From Spirochaetales bacterium (lineage in GTDB: Bacteria > Spirochaetota > Spirochaetia > Treponematales > Treponemataceae): a DNA stretch of 64,000 nt. The notes beneath the pieces were generated by a model that ran no database searches, was not told where the DNA came from, and worked only from the letters and a program-made list of their open reading frames with translations. Made by a program: the position numbers and the translations under genes. The stretch's first letter is position 1; every line of letters begins with the position of its first letter. Shown piece by piece: positions 1 to 7,236 of the stretch. The DNA lies in the NCBI GenBank assembly GCA_029098225.1, contig JAQXNX010000004.1, positions 1 to 64,000 on the forward strand, read 5' to 3'.

Positions 1-1
1 T

Positions 2-1261
2 TTGTATACTCAGGCTTTGGGGCAATACAGCAGTCTTTTTTATTCCTGTGGAGTTTGTGGTGTTCATGGAAAAACTTCCACAACCGGTCTTGTTGGGACT
101 ATTCTGAAGGAACTTGATTTACCTGTGCAGGTGCTTGTTGGCTCAAGAATAAAATCATTTGGAGATTCCTGTACTTTTACAAGTGATTTGTTTACTGATT
201 TTCATAATCAAAAAAGCTCTGAAAAAAAATCTGTTTTTGTGGCAGAAACTTGTGAATATCAGCGTCATTTTATGCAGTTTGAACCAAAAAATATTATTTT
301 AACTTCTGTGGAAAGTGACCATGAAGATTATTATCCGACTTTTAAAGATATTCAAAATGCTTTTGTTGACTATTTGTGTAAACTTCCACCAGGCGGAAAT
401 GTAATTTACTGTGCTGATGATAAAGGGGCGTGCGAAACTGTCCAGATTGTAAAAAATGAGCGGAACCGTCATGATTTGAATTTCATTCCTTATGGTGTTT
501 CCTGTGATGATTCTTGCGATTTTAAAATCAATTTTGGAAAGATTCAGGACGGTGCAAGTCATTTTAAACTTAATCTTTTTGAAAATAATTTGAATAATAC
601 CAAATGTGAATCAGCAGCAATTAATCAAAATCCCCTTGATTTTAAAATTCACGTGCCAGGTCATCACGAAGTTTTGGATGCAGCTGCGGCAGTTGCACTT
701 TCGTGTACAATTTTAAAATATTTTGGAAAAAATCCGCTTGATTATTATAAACAGATTGCTGACGGAGTTTCAAAATTTTCTGGTGGAAAACGCCGCAGTG
801 AAATCATCAAAAGGACAAAGATTAATGGAAATGATGTGATTGTAATCGATGATTATGGTCATCATCCAACAGCTGTGAATACGACTTTGCAGGGGTACAG
901 AGAATTTTACAGCGACAGAAAAATAATCGTAGATTTTATGAGTCATACTTACTCAAGAACGCAAAGTCTTCTTGATGAATTTTCAAAATGCTTTTCGTAT
1001 GCTGATGAAATAATTCTTCATAAAATTTACAGTTCTGCACGTGAAAATCCAGAAGATTTTGAAATAACTGGAAAAACTCTGTTTGAAAAAGTACAAAAGA
1101 ATTACAAAAATCCTGAAAATGTTTTTTACTTTGAAGAAGTTCTTGATGCAAAAGATTTTGTTTTGAATGAACTTGCAAAACCTCTGGAGAAAGGAAAAAA
1201 TGGATATCTTTTTGTAACGATGGGAGCCGGCGACAATTGGAAACTGGGACAGGAAATATAA
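2..1261 (+). CDS. murC: UDP-N-acetylmuramate--L-alanine ligase, 5' partial
   Basis: This Mur ligase adds L-alanine to UDP-N-acetylmuramate in cytoplasmic peptidoglycan precursor synthesis. The reading frame is open to the window edge, so the true start lies upstream and about 100 N-terminal residues are missing; the apparent TTG start at base 2 is only where the frame begins. Visible are the ATP-binding loop GVHGKTST near residue 20, the SDHEDYY motif in the central domain, DDYGHHPTAV, which matches the MurC-type C-terminal junction, and a C-terminal MGAGDNW. These motifs favour MurC over MurD, MurE or MurF. The stop lies 15 bases before the yicC start, so the two are probably co-transcribed. 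Confidence 0.88.
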   Translation: MYTQALGQYSSLFYSCGVCGVHGKTSTTGLVGTILKELDLPVQVLVGSRIKSFGDSCTFTSDLFTDFHNQKSSEKKSVFVAETCEYQRHFMQFEPKNIILTSVESDHEDYYPTFKDIQNAFVDYLCKLPPGGNVIYCADDKGACETVQIVKNERNRHDLNFIPYGVSCDDSCDFKINFGKIQDGASHFKLNLFENNLNNTKCESAAINQNPLDFKIHVPGHHEVLDAAAAVALSCTILKYFGKNPLDYYKQIADGVSKFSGGKRRSEIIKRTKINGNDVIVIDDYGHHPTAVNTTLQGYREFYSDRKIIVDFMSHTYSRTQSLLDEFSKCFSYADEIILHKIYSSARENPEDFEITGKTLFEKVQKNYKNPENVFYFEEVLDAKDFVLNELAKPLEKGKNGYLFVTMGAGDNWKLGQEI

Positions 1262-1276
1262 TTTTTGGAGATGTAT

Positions 1277-2143
1277 ATGATTTCGATGACAGGATATGGT
1301 TATTGTGAAATAAATTATGAAAATGCAGTTATAAGTGTGGAAATAAAATCTGTAAATTCACGTTTTTTAGATTTATCTGTGAATTTACCTCCGTATCTAA
1401 ATGCAATTGAAAATTTTTTCAGAAATCTGATAACAAAAAATATTTCGCGCGGCAAAGTTGATGTTTTTATCCGCATAAAAGAAATTCAAAGTGATACAAA
1501 GATTGTTGCGGATACAAAAATTGCTCAAAGTTATTTTGAAGCAATCAAGCAGGTTGCAAAAGCAACTGGTTACGATGAAAACAACATTCCTCTTTCTTTG
1601 ATTTTGAGCCAAAACGGTGTTTTAAATACTGATAAAAATTATGATGTTCAGGATTATCAAAATAAAATTGAGCCGGTTTTTCAAAATGCACTAGAAATGT
1701 TTTTGTCTGATGCAAAAAGGGAAGGTGAAAATTTAAAAGCTGATCTGAAACTGAAACTTGCAAAACTTGAAGAATGTGCTGACTTTTTTGAACAATGGCA
1801 GCCAAAAATGGAAGAAATTTTCAAACAGCAGATTGTGTCACGGTTTAACGAGCTTCTTGGTGAGCAGGTTGACCAAAACAGAATTATGACAGAAGTTGCA
1901 GCAATGCTTGTAAAATATACGATTAATGAAGAAATTGTTCGTCTAAAAAGTCACATAAAGGCGATGAAAGAAGAAATGGAAAATCCATTTCCAGGAAAAA
2001 AACTTGATTTTATCTGTCAGGAGATGAACAGGGAGATAAACACAATCGGCAGCAAAAATCAGTTCGCAGAGGTCGGCGCAATGGTTATTACAGCCAAGGA
2101 TAGTCTGGAGAATATCCGCGAGCAGTCGAAAAATGTAGAGTAA
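1277..2143 (+). CDS. yicC: YicC/YloC-family endoribonuclease
   Basis: The protein has 288 residues and starts MISMTGYG, the conserved opening of the YicC/YloC family (N-terminal YicC domain plus C-terminal DUF1732 domain). Members characterised in E. coli and B. subtilis are endoribonucleases. The C-terminal half holds the family signature around NPFPGKKLDFICQEMNRE and NTIGSK. In-frame starts also exist at 1265 (TTG) and 1271 (ATG). I chose the ATG at 1277 because GGAG at 1267-1270 is six bases upstream and the resulting N-terminus fits the family. In many bacteria yicC neighbours a nucleotide kinase; here a cytidylate-kinase-like gene follows after a repeat. Confidence 0.88.
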   Translation: MISMTGYGYCEINYENAVISVEIKSVNSRFLDLSVNLPPYLNAIENFFRNLITKNISRGKVDVFIRIKEIQSDTKIVADTKIAQSYFEAIKQVAKATGYDENNIPLSLILSQNGVLNTDKNYDVQDYQNKIEPVFQNALEMFLSDAKREGENLKADLKLKLAKLEECADFFEQWQPKMEEIFKQQIVSRFNELLGEQVDQNRIMTEVAAMLVKYTINEEIVRLKSHIKAMKEEMENPFPGKKLDFICQEMNREINTIGSKNQFAEVGAMVITAKDSLENIREQSKNVE

Positions 2144-2145
2144 GC

Positions 2146-2235
2146 CGAAGTTTTGCAATGCAAAACTTCCTGAAAAATTAAGCTGGAGTGGCGAGCAACG
2201 AAGTGCGAGACAGGGGAAGGCTTTCCCCTTCAAAA
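2146..2235. repeat. Palindromic repeat, partial copy of the GC-rich in-frame family
   Basis: The yicC-cmk gap begins with a near-perfect hairpin (GAAGTTTTGCA facing TGCAAAACTTC). It continues with GGCGAGCAACGAAGTGCGAG and the terminal hairpin GGGGAAGGCTTTCCCC. The last two parts are the right half of the GC-rich element found inside asnB, carA, carB, purF and gltB. Its end lies directly before the Shine-Dalgarno AAAGGAG of the next gene, so it probably sits in the 5'UTR of that gene or in a polycistronic RNA. Confidence 0.7.
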
Positions 2236-2245
2236 GGAGATTTTT

Positions 2246-2791
2246 ATGAAACTAAACAAAGATTTAAGAGTGGCCATCAGCGGAAAGTCTGGCTGCGGAA
2301 ATACAACAGTGAGCGGAATGCTTGCAAAAACTCTGGGAGTTACACTGATTAATTATACATTTCGTCAGCTTGCGGCCGAAAAAGGTATGACCCTTGCAGA
2401 AGTTATTGAAGCTGCAAAAAATGATGACTCTTATGATAAATATGTGGACAAGCATCAGGTTGAGCTTGCTCTGGCTGAGCCTTGCGTATTGGGAAGCCGA
2501 CTTGCTGTGTGGATGCTCAAAGAAGCAGATCTTAAAGTTTATCTTTTTGCCAGTGATGAAACCCGTGCCCGACGTGTTTTCAACCGCGAGGGGGGAGATC
2601 TTCAGCAGATAAAAGAATTTACTGCAATGCGCGACAGCGAAGATACCCGCCGCTACAAAGAGTTTTACGGAATAGACAATAACGATTATTCTTTCTGCGA
2701 CCTTATAATCGATGTTAATGAAAAAACTCCGGAAGAAATTGAAAATATTATCCTGGATAAGCTTGAAGAAAAAGGTTTAATTACAAGATAA
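2246..2791 (+). CDS. cmk: Cytidylate kinase-like nucleotide kinase
   Basis: This 181-residue protein has an N-terminal P-loop, SGKSGCGNTT (residues 12-21), and the compact layout of the archaeal/spirochaete-type CMP kinase family, shorter than the roughly 220-residue E. coli enzyme. The lid region is rich in arginine (DETRARRVFNREGG, then MRDSEDTRRYKEFYG), matching Cmk residues that hold the phosphates. CMP/dCMP phosphorylation is the likely role, but other small NMP kinases share this fold. GGAG lies seven bases before the ATG. Confidence 0.7.
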   Translation: MKLNKDLRVAISGKSGCGNTTVSGMLAKTLGVTLINYTFRQLAAEKGMTLAEVIEAAKNDDSYDKYVDKHQVELALAEPCVLGSRLAVWMLKEADLKVYLFASDETRARRVFNREGGDLQQIKEFTAMRDSEDTRRYKEFYGIDNNDYSFCDLIIDVNEKTPEEIENIILDKLEEKGLITR

Positions 2792-2798
2792 TAATTTG

Positions 2799-3440
2799 CT
2801 ATAAAAAATTTATAAGGTCAGAAAAATCTTCAAGTTTTGCTGCATATGAATCAGTTTTTCCAAAACCATATGAAGCCCAGATAAATGGAACTCCGGCTTT
2901 TTTACATTCACAGGAATCTCCGTCTGTGTCTCCAATGTAAACAGGCCTTTTAATACAGTTTCTCTTTATTAAATCAATAAGATTTTCTGCCTTTCCTTTT
3001 TTTGTATGTCCAAAACATTCAAAATCTTTAACGTATGCAGAAAGACCTGTTTTTTCAAGCATTAGTTGTATGTAGCCGTCCTGACAGTTGCTGACTACGT
3101 AAAAATTTATATCCCTGGAAATTTCTTTTACAGTTTTTATTACATTCGGATAGCAGATTTTACATTCATCCATTCTTAAAGCCTGATGTTCCTGAGTGCA
3201 GCATTCCTTCATTAATTTTTCTTTTTCCTGTCTGGAAAACTCCGGCCAAAGTTCATCCGCAATTATATCCATTGTTTTTCCGAATTCTTTTTTAAGGATT
3301 TCGCTGTTTACGTAGGCTGCGCGATTTGCAAAACCTAAGTCATCAATGCATTTGTTCCATGCGCCGCTTACAATTGGCGTTGTGTCCCAGATTGTTCCGT
3401 CTATGTCTAAAATAATTCCGTCATATTTAAAATCGTGCAT
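2799..3440 (-). CDS. HAD-superfamily phosphatase
   Basis: The 213-residue protein carries all four HAD motifs: LDIDGTIWDT (residues 11-20, nucleophile and acid/base aspartates), VVSNC as motif II, a lysine in TKKGKAENL, and IGDTDGDS as motif IV. A helical cap lies between motifs I and II, as in phosphoglycolate phosphatase/beta-phosphoglucomutase-like enzymes. The substrate cannot be told from sequence. It converges on the cytidylate kinase gene with only seven bases between stops. Its promoter (TTGAAT at 3470-3475, 17-bp spacer, TACTAT at 3447-3452) leaves six bases before the ATG, so the mRNA is probably leaderless. Confidence 0.8.
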   Translation of the reverse strand: MHDFKYDGIILDIDGTIWDTTPIVSGAWNKCIDDLGFANRAAYVNSEILKKEFGKTMDIIADELWPEFSRQEKEKLMKECCTQEHQALRMDECKICYPNVIKTVKEISRDINFYVVSNCQDGYIQLMLEKTGLSAYVKDFECFGHTKKGKAENLIDLIKRNCIKRPVYIGDTDGDSCECKKAGVPFIWASYGFGKTDSYAAKLEDFSDLINFL

Positions 3441-3446
3441 TTGATA

Positions 3447-3475
3447 ATAGTAACGAAATCAGAATAATTATTCAA
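3447..3475 (-). promoter_or_regulatory. Sigma-70-type promoter of a leaderless HAD gene
   Basis: On the minus strand TTGAAT and TACTAT are separated by exactly 17 bases. The -10 box ends seven bases before the A of the ATG at 3440, so transcription should start at or next to the start codon. No Shine-Dalgarno sequence is present. Confidence 0.6.
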
Positions 3476-3547
3476 ATAAATAGTTGATTTGTTACTTTTT
3501 TCCAATTTTTAGTGAATAATAACAATTTTATTCTTTTCTAAGCTCAT

Positions 3548-3553
3548 TATAAT
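3548..3553 (+). promoter_or_regulatory. -10 box of a probably leaderless GH31 gene
   Basis: A perfect TATAAT ends six bases before the ATG at 3560. No Shine-Dalgarno sequence is present and the -35 region is weak. The spacing predicts a transcript that begins at the start codon. Confidence 0.55.
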
Positions 3554-3559
3554 TCAGGT

Positions 3560-5593
3560 ATGATTAAGAAATATGAATTCGGCAGCTGTGTAATAACAGA
3601 TTGCGTTATTGAAAAAATTGAAAAGGAATCTGATTCTGTTGAATTCGGATTTGTTGAAAAAAAAGAGCCTTTCTGCTGGACTTATAAAATGGATGAAAAG
3701 ACTAAAATTTTTGGTCTGGGAGAATCTGTTCGAGGAATTAATAAACGTGGATTTGTATATGAAAGCTGGTGCAGCGATGTTCCCGGTCAGCATGAAGGAA
3801 CCAAATCTATGTATGGAGCTCATAACTTTTTAGTTTTTAAAGAAGAAACATCAGATTGTTCTTTTGGTATTTTTTTTGATACCGGTTCAAAAGTTATATT
3901 TGATCTTGGATTTGAAAAAACAAATGTTGTTAATGTTTCTGTTTTAGATACGGGTGTAAATGTTTACATAATTACTCCAGAAAAAAATCGTGGTAATGAA
4001 TCTGTTCTTGTAAATATTACAAAACAGTTCAGGCGTATAATTGGGCAAAGTTACATTCCTCCGTTCTGGGGTTTTGGATTTCAGCAGAGCCGCTGGGGAT
4101 ATAAAACAGAAATTGATGTAAAAGAAGTTTTGCAAAAGCATCTGGATAATAAACTTCCTCTTGATTCAATTTGTCTTGATATAGATTACATGGAAAATTA
4201 TAAAGACTTCTCTATTGATGAAAAAAAATTCAGAAATTTGGGAGAGCTTTCTGAATATTTATTGAAGTTCGGTGTAAGACTTGTTCCTATTATTGATGCC
4301 GGGGTTAAACTAGAAGATGGTTATTCAGTTTATGAAGAAGGCCGGGAAAAAAATTATTTTTGTAAAAAAACAGATGAAAAAACAGATTATGTTGCAGGAG
4401 TCTGGCCCGGACGTTCGTGCTTTCCTGATTTTTTAAGGGAAGATGTAAGGGAATGGTTTGGAAGCAAGTATCAAAAACTTACAGATAATGGTATTGAAGG
4501 TTTTTGGAATGATATGAATGAACCGGCAATGTTTTATTCAGATGAAAGTCTTGCTGAAGCTCTTGAACAGTTTGAAAACTTTAAAGGACAGAATCTTGAT
4601 ATTCAATCTTTCTTTGAATTTACAAAGGTTTCGGGATCGACTTTTAATCAAATGAAAGATTATATGAGATTTTGTAATAAAGTAAAATTTGCGAATGGTG
4701 AAGAAAAATATATAAGGCATGATAAAATTCATAATCTTTTTGGTGGAAAAATGACTCAGGCTGCAGGTGAAGGTTTGAAGAAAATTTTTCCTGATCGCCG
4801 ATGTCTTTTGTATAGCAGGGCTTCTTGCATAGGTTCGCATCGTTATGGGGGAATCTGGACTGGAGATAATAATGCAAGATGGAATCATCTTGAACAGGAA
4901 ATAAAAATGCTTCCCGGACTTAATATGTGCGGCTTTCTTTACAGTGGTGCAGATATTGGTGGCTTTTCTGAATTTGCAAGTGAAGACTTAATGATTAGAT
5001 GGATGGCTTTTGGAGCGTTTACGCCATTGATGCGAAATCATGCAGCCTGGGATGCCCGGGAAAAAGAGCTTTATAAATTTGAGCGTATTGATATTTTTAG
5101 AAGTATTCTGCAATTAAGATATTCTCTTCTTCCGTACATTTATAGTGAATTTGTAAAAGCTGCAGTAAATGGAACAATGTTTATTCGTCCGCTTGGTTTT
5201 GATTATGAAGAGGATGAAAGGGCTATGGAAATTCAGGACCAGTTGATGGTTGGCGAAGGAATTATGGTTGCTCCTGTTTATAAGCAGAATGAAAATGGCC
5301 GAATGATTTATTTTCCTGAACCGATGACAAAAGTTGTCTGGAAAAATGGAGCATACAAATGTTCAAAAATTAAAAAAGGTGATGTGTATGTAAGTGTACC
5401 TCTGGATAGTGTTGTGTTCTTTGTAAAAAATAAAAGGGCTGTTCCGTTATTTGAAAGTGTAGATAATTCTTCATCAGTAAAAACTGACAAATATACTTTT
5501 GTCGGAAATGGAAAAGCTTATGATTTGTATGAAGATGATGGTTTTACAAGAGATGTTCATCTTGAAGGAAGATTGAGAATTTTAAGACGCTGA
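3560..5593 (+). CDS. Glycoside hydrolase family 31 alpha-glycosidase
   Basis: The 677-residue protein is a family 31 alpha-glucosidase/alpha-xylosidase-type retaining glycosidase. The nucleophile motif FWNDMNEP has its aspartate near residue 318, and the likely acid/base aspartate is in WTGDN near residue 436. The FGFQQSRWGY segment and LPLDSICLDIDYM are other typical GH31 stretches. There is no signal peptide, so it probably acts in the cytoplasm on imported oligosaccharides. Substrate (maltose-, isomaltose- or xylose-type) is not resolved. It stands alone between a divergent HAD gene and a tiny ORF. Confidence 0.88.
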   Translation: MIKKYEFGSCVITDCVIEKIEKESDSVEFGFVEKKEPFCWTYKMDEKTKIFGLGESVRGINKRGFVYESWCSDVPGQHEGTKSMYGAHNFLVFKEETSDCSFGIFFDTGSKVIFDLGFEKTNVVNVSVLDTGVNVYIITPEKNRGNESVLVNITKQFRRIIGQSYIPPFWGFGFQQSRWGYKTEIDVKEVLQKHLDNKLPLDSICLDIDYMENYKDFSIDEKKFRNLGELSEYLLKFGVRLVPIIDAGVKLEDGYSVYEEGREKNYFCKKTDEKTDYVAGVWPGRSCFPDFLREDVREWFGSKYQKLTDNGIEGFWNDMNEPAMFYSDESLAEALEQFENFKGQNLDIQSFFEFTKVSGSTFNQMKDYMRFCNKVKFANGEEKYIRHDKIHNLFGGKMTQAAGEGLKKIFPDRRCLLYSRASCIGSHRYGGIWTGDNNARWNHLEQEIKMLPGLNMCGFLYSGADIGGFSEFASEDLMIRWMAFGAFTPLMRNHAAWDAREKELYKFERIDIFRSILQLRYSLLPYIYSEFVKAAVNGTMFIRPLGFDYEEDERAMEIQDQLMVGEGIMVAPVYKQNENGRMIYFPEPMTKVVWKNGAYKCSKIKKGDVYVSVPLDSVVFFVKNKRAVPLFESVDNSSSVKTDKYTFVGNGKAYDLYEDDGFTRDVHLEGRLRILRR

Positions 5594-5674
5594 TAAATGT
5601 TTTAATTAATTCTGCAATAAAGCATTAACGAATAAATGATTTTATAAAATCTGTTTTTGTGCTATTATTTGCGC

Positions 5675-5872
5675 ATGGATGATAAAGAATATTACAGCCT
5701 TATGAACCGTTCATCTTCATGGGCGCTTCAGCAGGCTCTTAAAAAGAAATCTTCCACAAAAAAAACTCCGCCTGCGCAAAACGCTGTAGACGGAGTTAAT
5801 TCGTATTCTACACTCGAAGCCCGCCAGGGCAGGGCAGATGCCGAAATGCTGCTGGAAAAAAAATCCGACTAA
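5675..5872 (+). CDS. Small hypothetical protein, probably leaderless
   Basis: This 65-residue basic protein has no domain I recognise. An in-frame ATG 18 bases upstream exists, but TGCTATTAT (an extended -10 box, TATTAT at 5663-5668) ends six bases before the ATG at 5675, so that is the likely start, without a Shine-Dalgarno sequence. The middle is rich in lysine and serine (LKKKSSTKKTPP) and looks unstructured; the N-terminus (SSSWALQQAL) could form a helix. It ends 15 bases before the convergent lipoprotein gene. It could be a non-coding frame, but the promoter spacing supports a gene. Confidence 0.5.
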   Translation: MDDKEYYSLMNRSSSWALQQALKKKSSTKKTPPAQNAVDGVNSYSTLEARQGRADAEMLLEKKSD

Positions 5873-5887
5873 ACGGCATTTTCTTTT

Positions 5888-7159
5888 CTAATTGAAGCTG
5901 CCGTAATTATCCGCTGCCTGCTCAACAGTCATTTTTCCAATCATAACCTGCTGAACGGCAGTGCGCATCTGGGCAATCGCATTGTCTTTAAGTCCCAGCT
6001 CTCCAAGATATATTGGGGTAGACTTACTCAGTGGGGCAAAAACTTCGTCAAAGGAATAATCTTTTGAAACTGTAATAAGACGCTTGATTTTTGCAAGGTT
6101 GTTGAGTTCTTCTGTTCTTACAAGAAAACGCATGAATTCATCCGCCATATCAAGATTTTTAGAATTTTTGTTTACGGAAAATCCTACAGAAACGTTGTTT
6201 ACAAAATAACTGTTCTGATCCGTGGCCGGAAAAATGCGGAAGCTGTATTTAAAAGGATTATTTACAAAAGCCTGTGACTGAGCTTCCCTTTTTAAGGTTC
6301 CTGAAACTATGTCTGTATCACAGAGCATTATTGGAATGTTTCCTTCAAAAAAAGTCATGATTACTTCATTGTATTTATCTTTAAGGGTACGGCACTGGTC
6401 AAGATCAATAAGTCCCTCTTCCATAAAGCTTTTTGCCCATTCCAGCGCTGGCTTTAAGTATTGTCCGGCCTCAGGGGTAAGCTGATTGAGCATTGCAACA
6501 GCATCAGGATTATTCTCAAGAGATTTACAGAAATAAGAATAAATCAGAGGAAGCCCCATAAAATTGTCAGCATAAACCATAATCGGACTTTTGTAACCGG
6601 CGGCTTTCAGCTTGGTGCAGGCTGTAATTAGAGCTGAGTAAGTTTGAGGAAGCTCAATCCCTTCTTTTTTGAAAATATCTTCGTTTACCATCATTCCGTA
6701 TGAGCCGGAAAGAACTGGAACCATGGGAGTTCTGCCGTCTGCCGTGTGCTCAATAAGCTCACTTCTGATTGTGGAAAGATTAAAGCCCAGCTCTTTTTCA
6801 TCAGACATATCCTGTGCAGAGGCGAAAAGCTCCTTGTACTCTGGTCTGTCCAGCATCCACTGAAAGGTCATGTAAATATCGGGAGCAGCTTCTCCTGCCA
6901 GTGCCGATTTTATTGTAGAATTGTAGCTGTCCAGAAATGAAAAGCTTAACTCAACATCCGGGTAAAATTCATTAAAGCGGTCAAACTCAGCTTCCAGAGC
7001 CTCAAAATTTTTGTAGTTTCCTGCAATGTTAATCTGGCACTTTGTATCTGTTGCAAGGCAAGGCTTAAAGGCTTTTTCTGCGGCCGTTTTTTTAGTGCAG
7101 GAAAAAAAGAGACCGGTAAATAAAGCCAGAGTGATAAGCACAAGAGAGTTTTTTTTCAT
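5888..7159 (-). CDS. Extracellular solute-binding lipoprotein
   Basis: The 423-residue protein starts with a lipoprotein signal (hydrophobic stretch, lipobox LFFSC, Cys21). The body resembles family 1 ABC-transporter solute-binding proteins, usually for sugars: EAEFDRFNEFYPDVELSFS near the N-terminus, PDIYMTFQW, and a C-terminal EQAADNYGSFN. No transporter permease or ATPase is nearby. It is the last gene of a run transcribed with a hybrid histidine kinase, an Hpt protein and a c-di-GMP phosphodiesterase, so it may present a ligand to the kinase rather than feed a transporter. That role is inference. Confidence 0.8.
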   Translation of the reverse strand: MKKNSLVLITLALFTGLFFSCTKKTAAEKAFKPCLATDTKCQINIAGNYKNFEALEAEFDRFNEFYPDVELSFSFLDSYNSTIKSALAGEAAPDIYMTFQWMLDRPEYKELFASAQDMSDEKELGFNLSTIRSELIEHTADGRTPMVPVLSGSYGMMVNEDIFKKEGIELPQTYSALITACTKLKAAGYKSPIMVYADNFMGLPLIYSYFCKSLENNPDAVAMLNQLTPEAGQYLKPALEWAKSFMEEGLIDLDQCRTLKDKYNEVIMTFFEGNIPIMLCDTDIVSGTLKREAQSQAFVNNPFKYSFRIFPATDQNSYFVNNVSVGFSVNKNSKNLDMADEFMRFLVRTEELNNLAKIKRLITVSKDYSFDEVFAPLSKSTPIYLGELGLKDNAIAQMRTAVQQVMIGKMTVEQAADNYGSFN

Positions 7160-7162
7160 TTT

Positions 7163-7230
7163 ATAAGCTCCTATATGATAGATTGTTGGGTCAAGCCCGA
7201 CAATGACAATTTTGTTATCACGACAGTGAC
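7163..7230 (-). repeat. TGTCATTGTCGGG-type palindromic repeat
   Basis: The gap between the kinase and lipoprotein genes contains, on the minus strand, TTGTCATTGTCGGGCTTGAC followed by CCAACAATC. This gives a hairpin with GTCGGG facing CCCAAC. It matches one half of a repetitive extragenic palindrome known from many bacteria, and a longer diverged copy lies at 15552-15620. It is followed by the GGAGC Shine-Dalgarno of the lipoprotein gene. Confidence 0.55.
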
Positions 7231-7236
7231 AGTTTT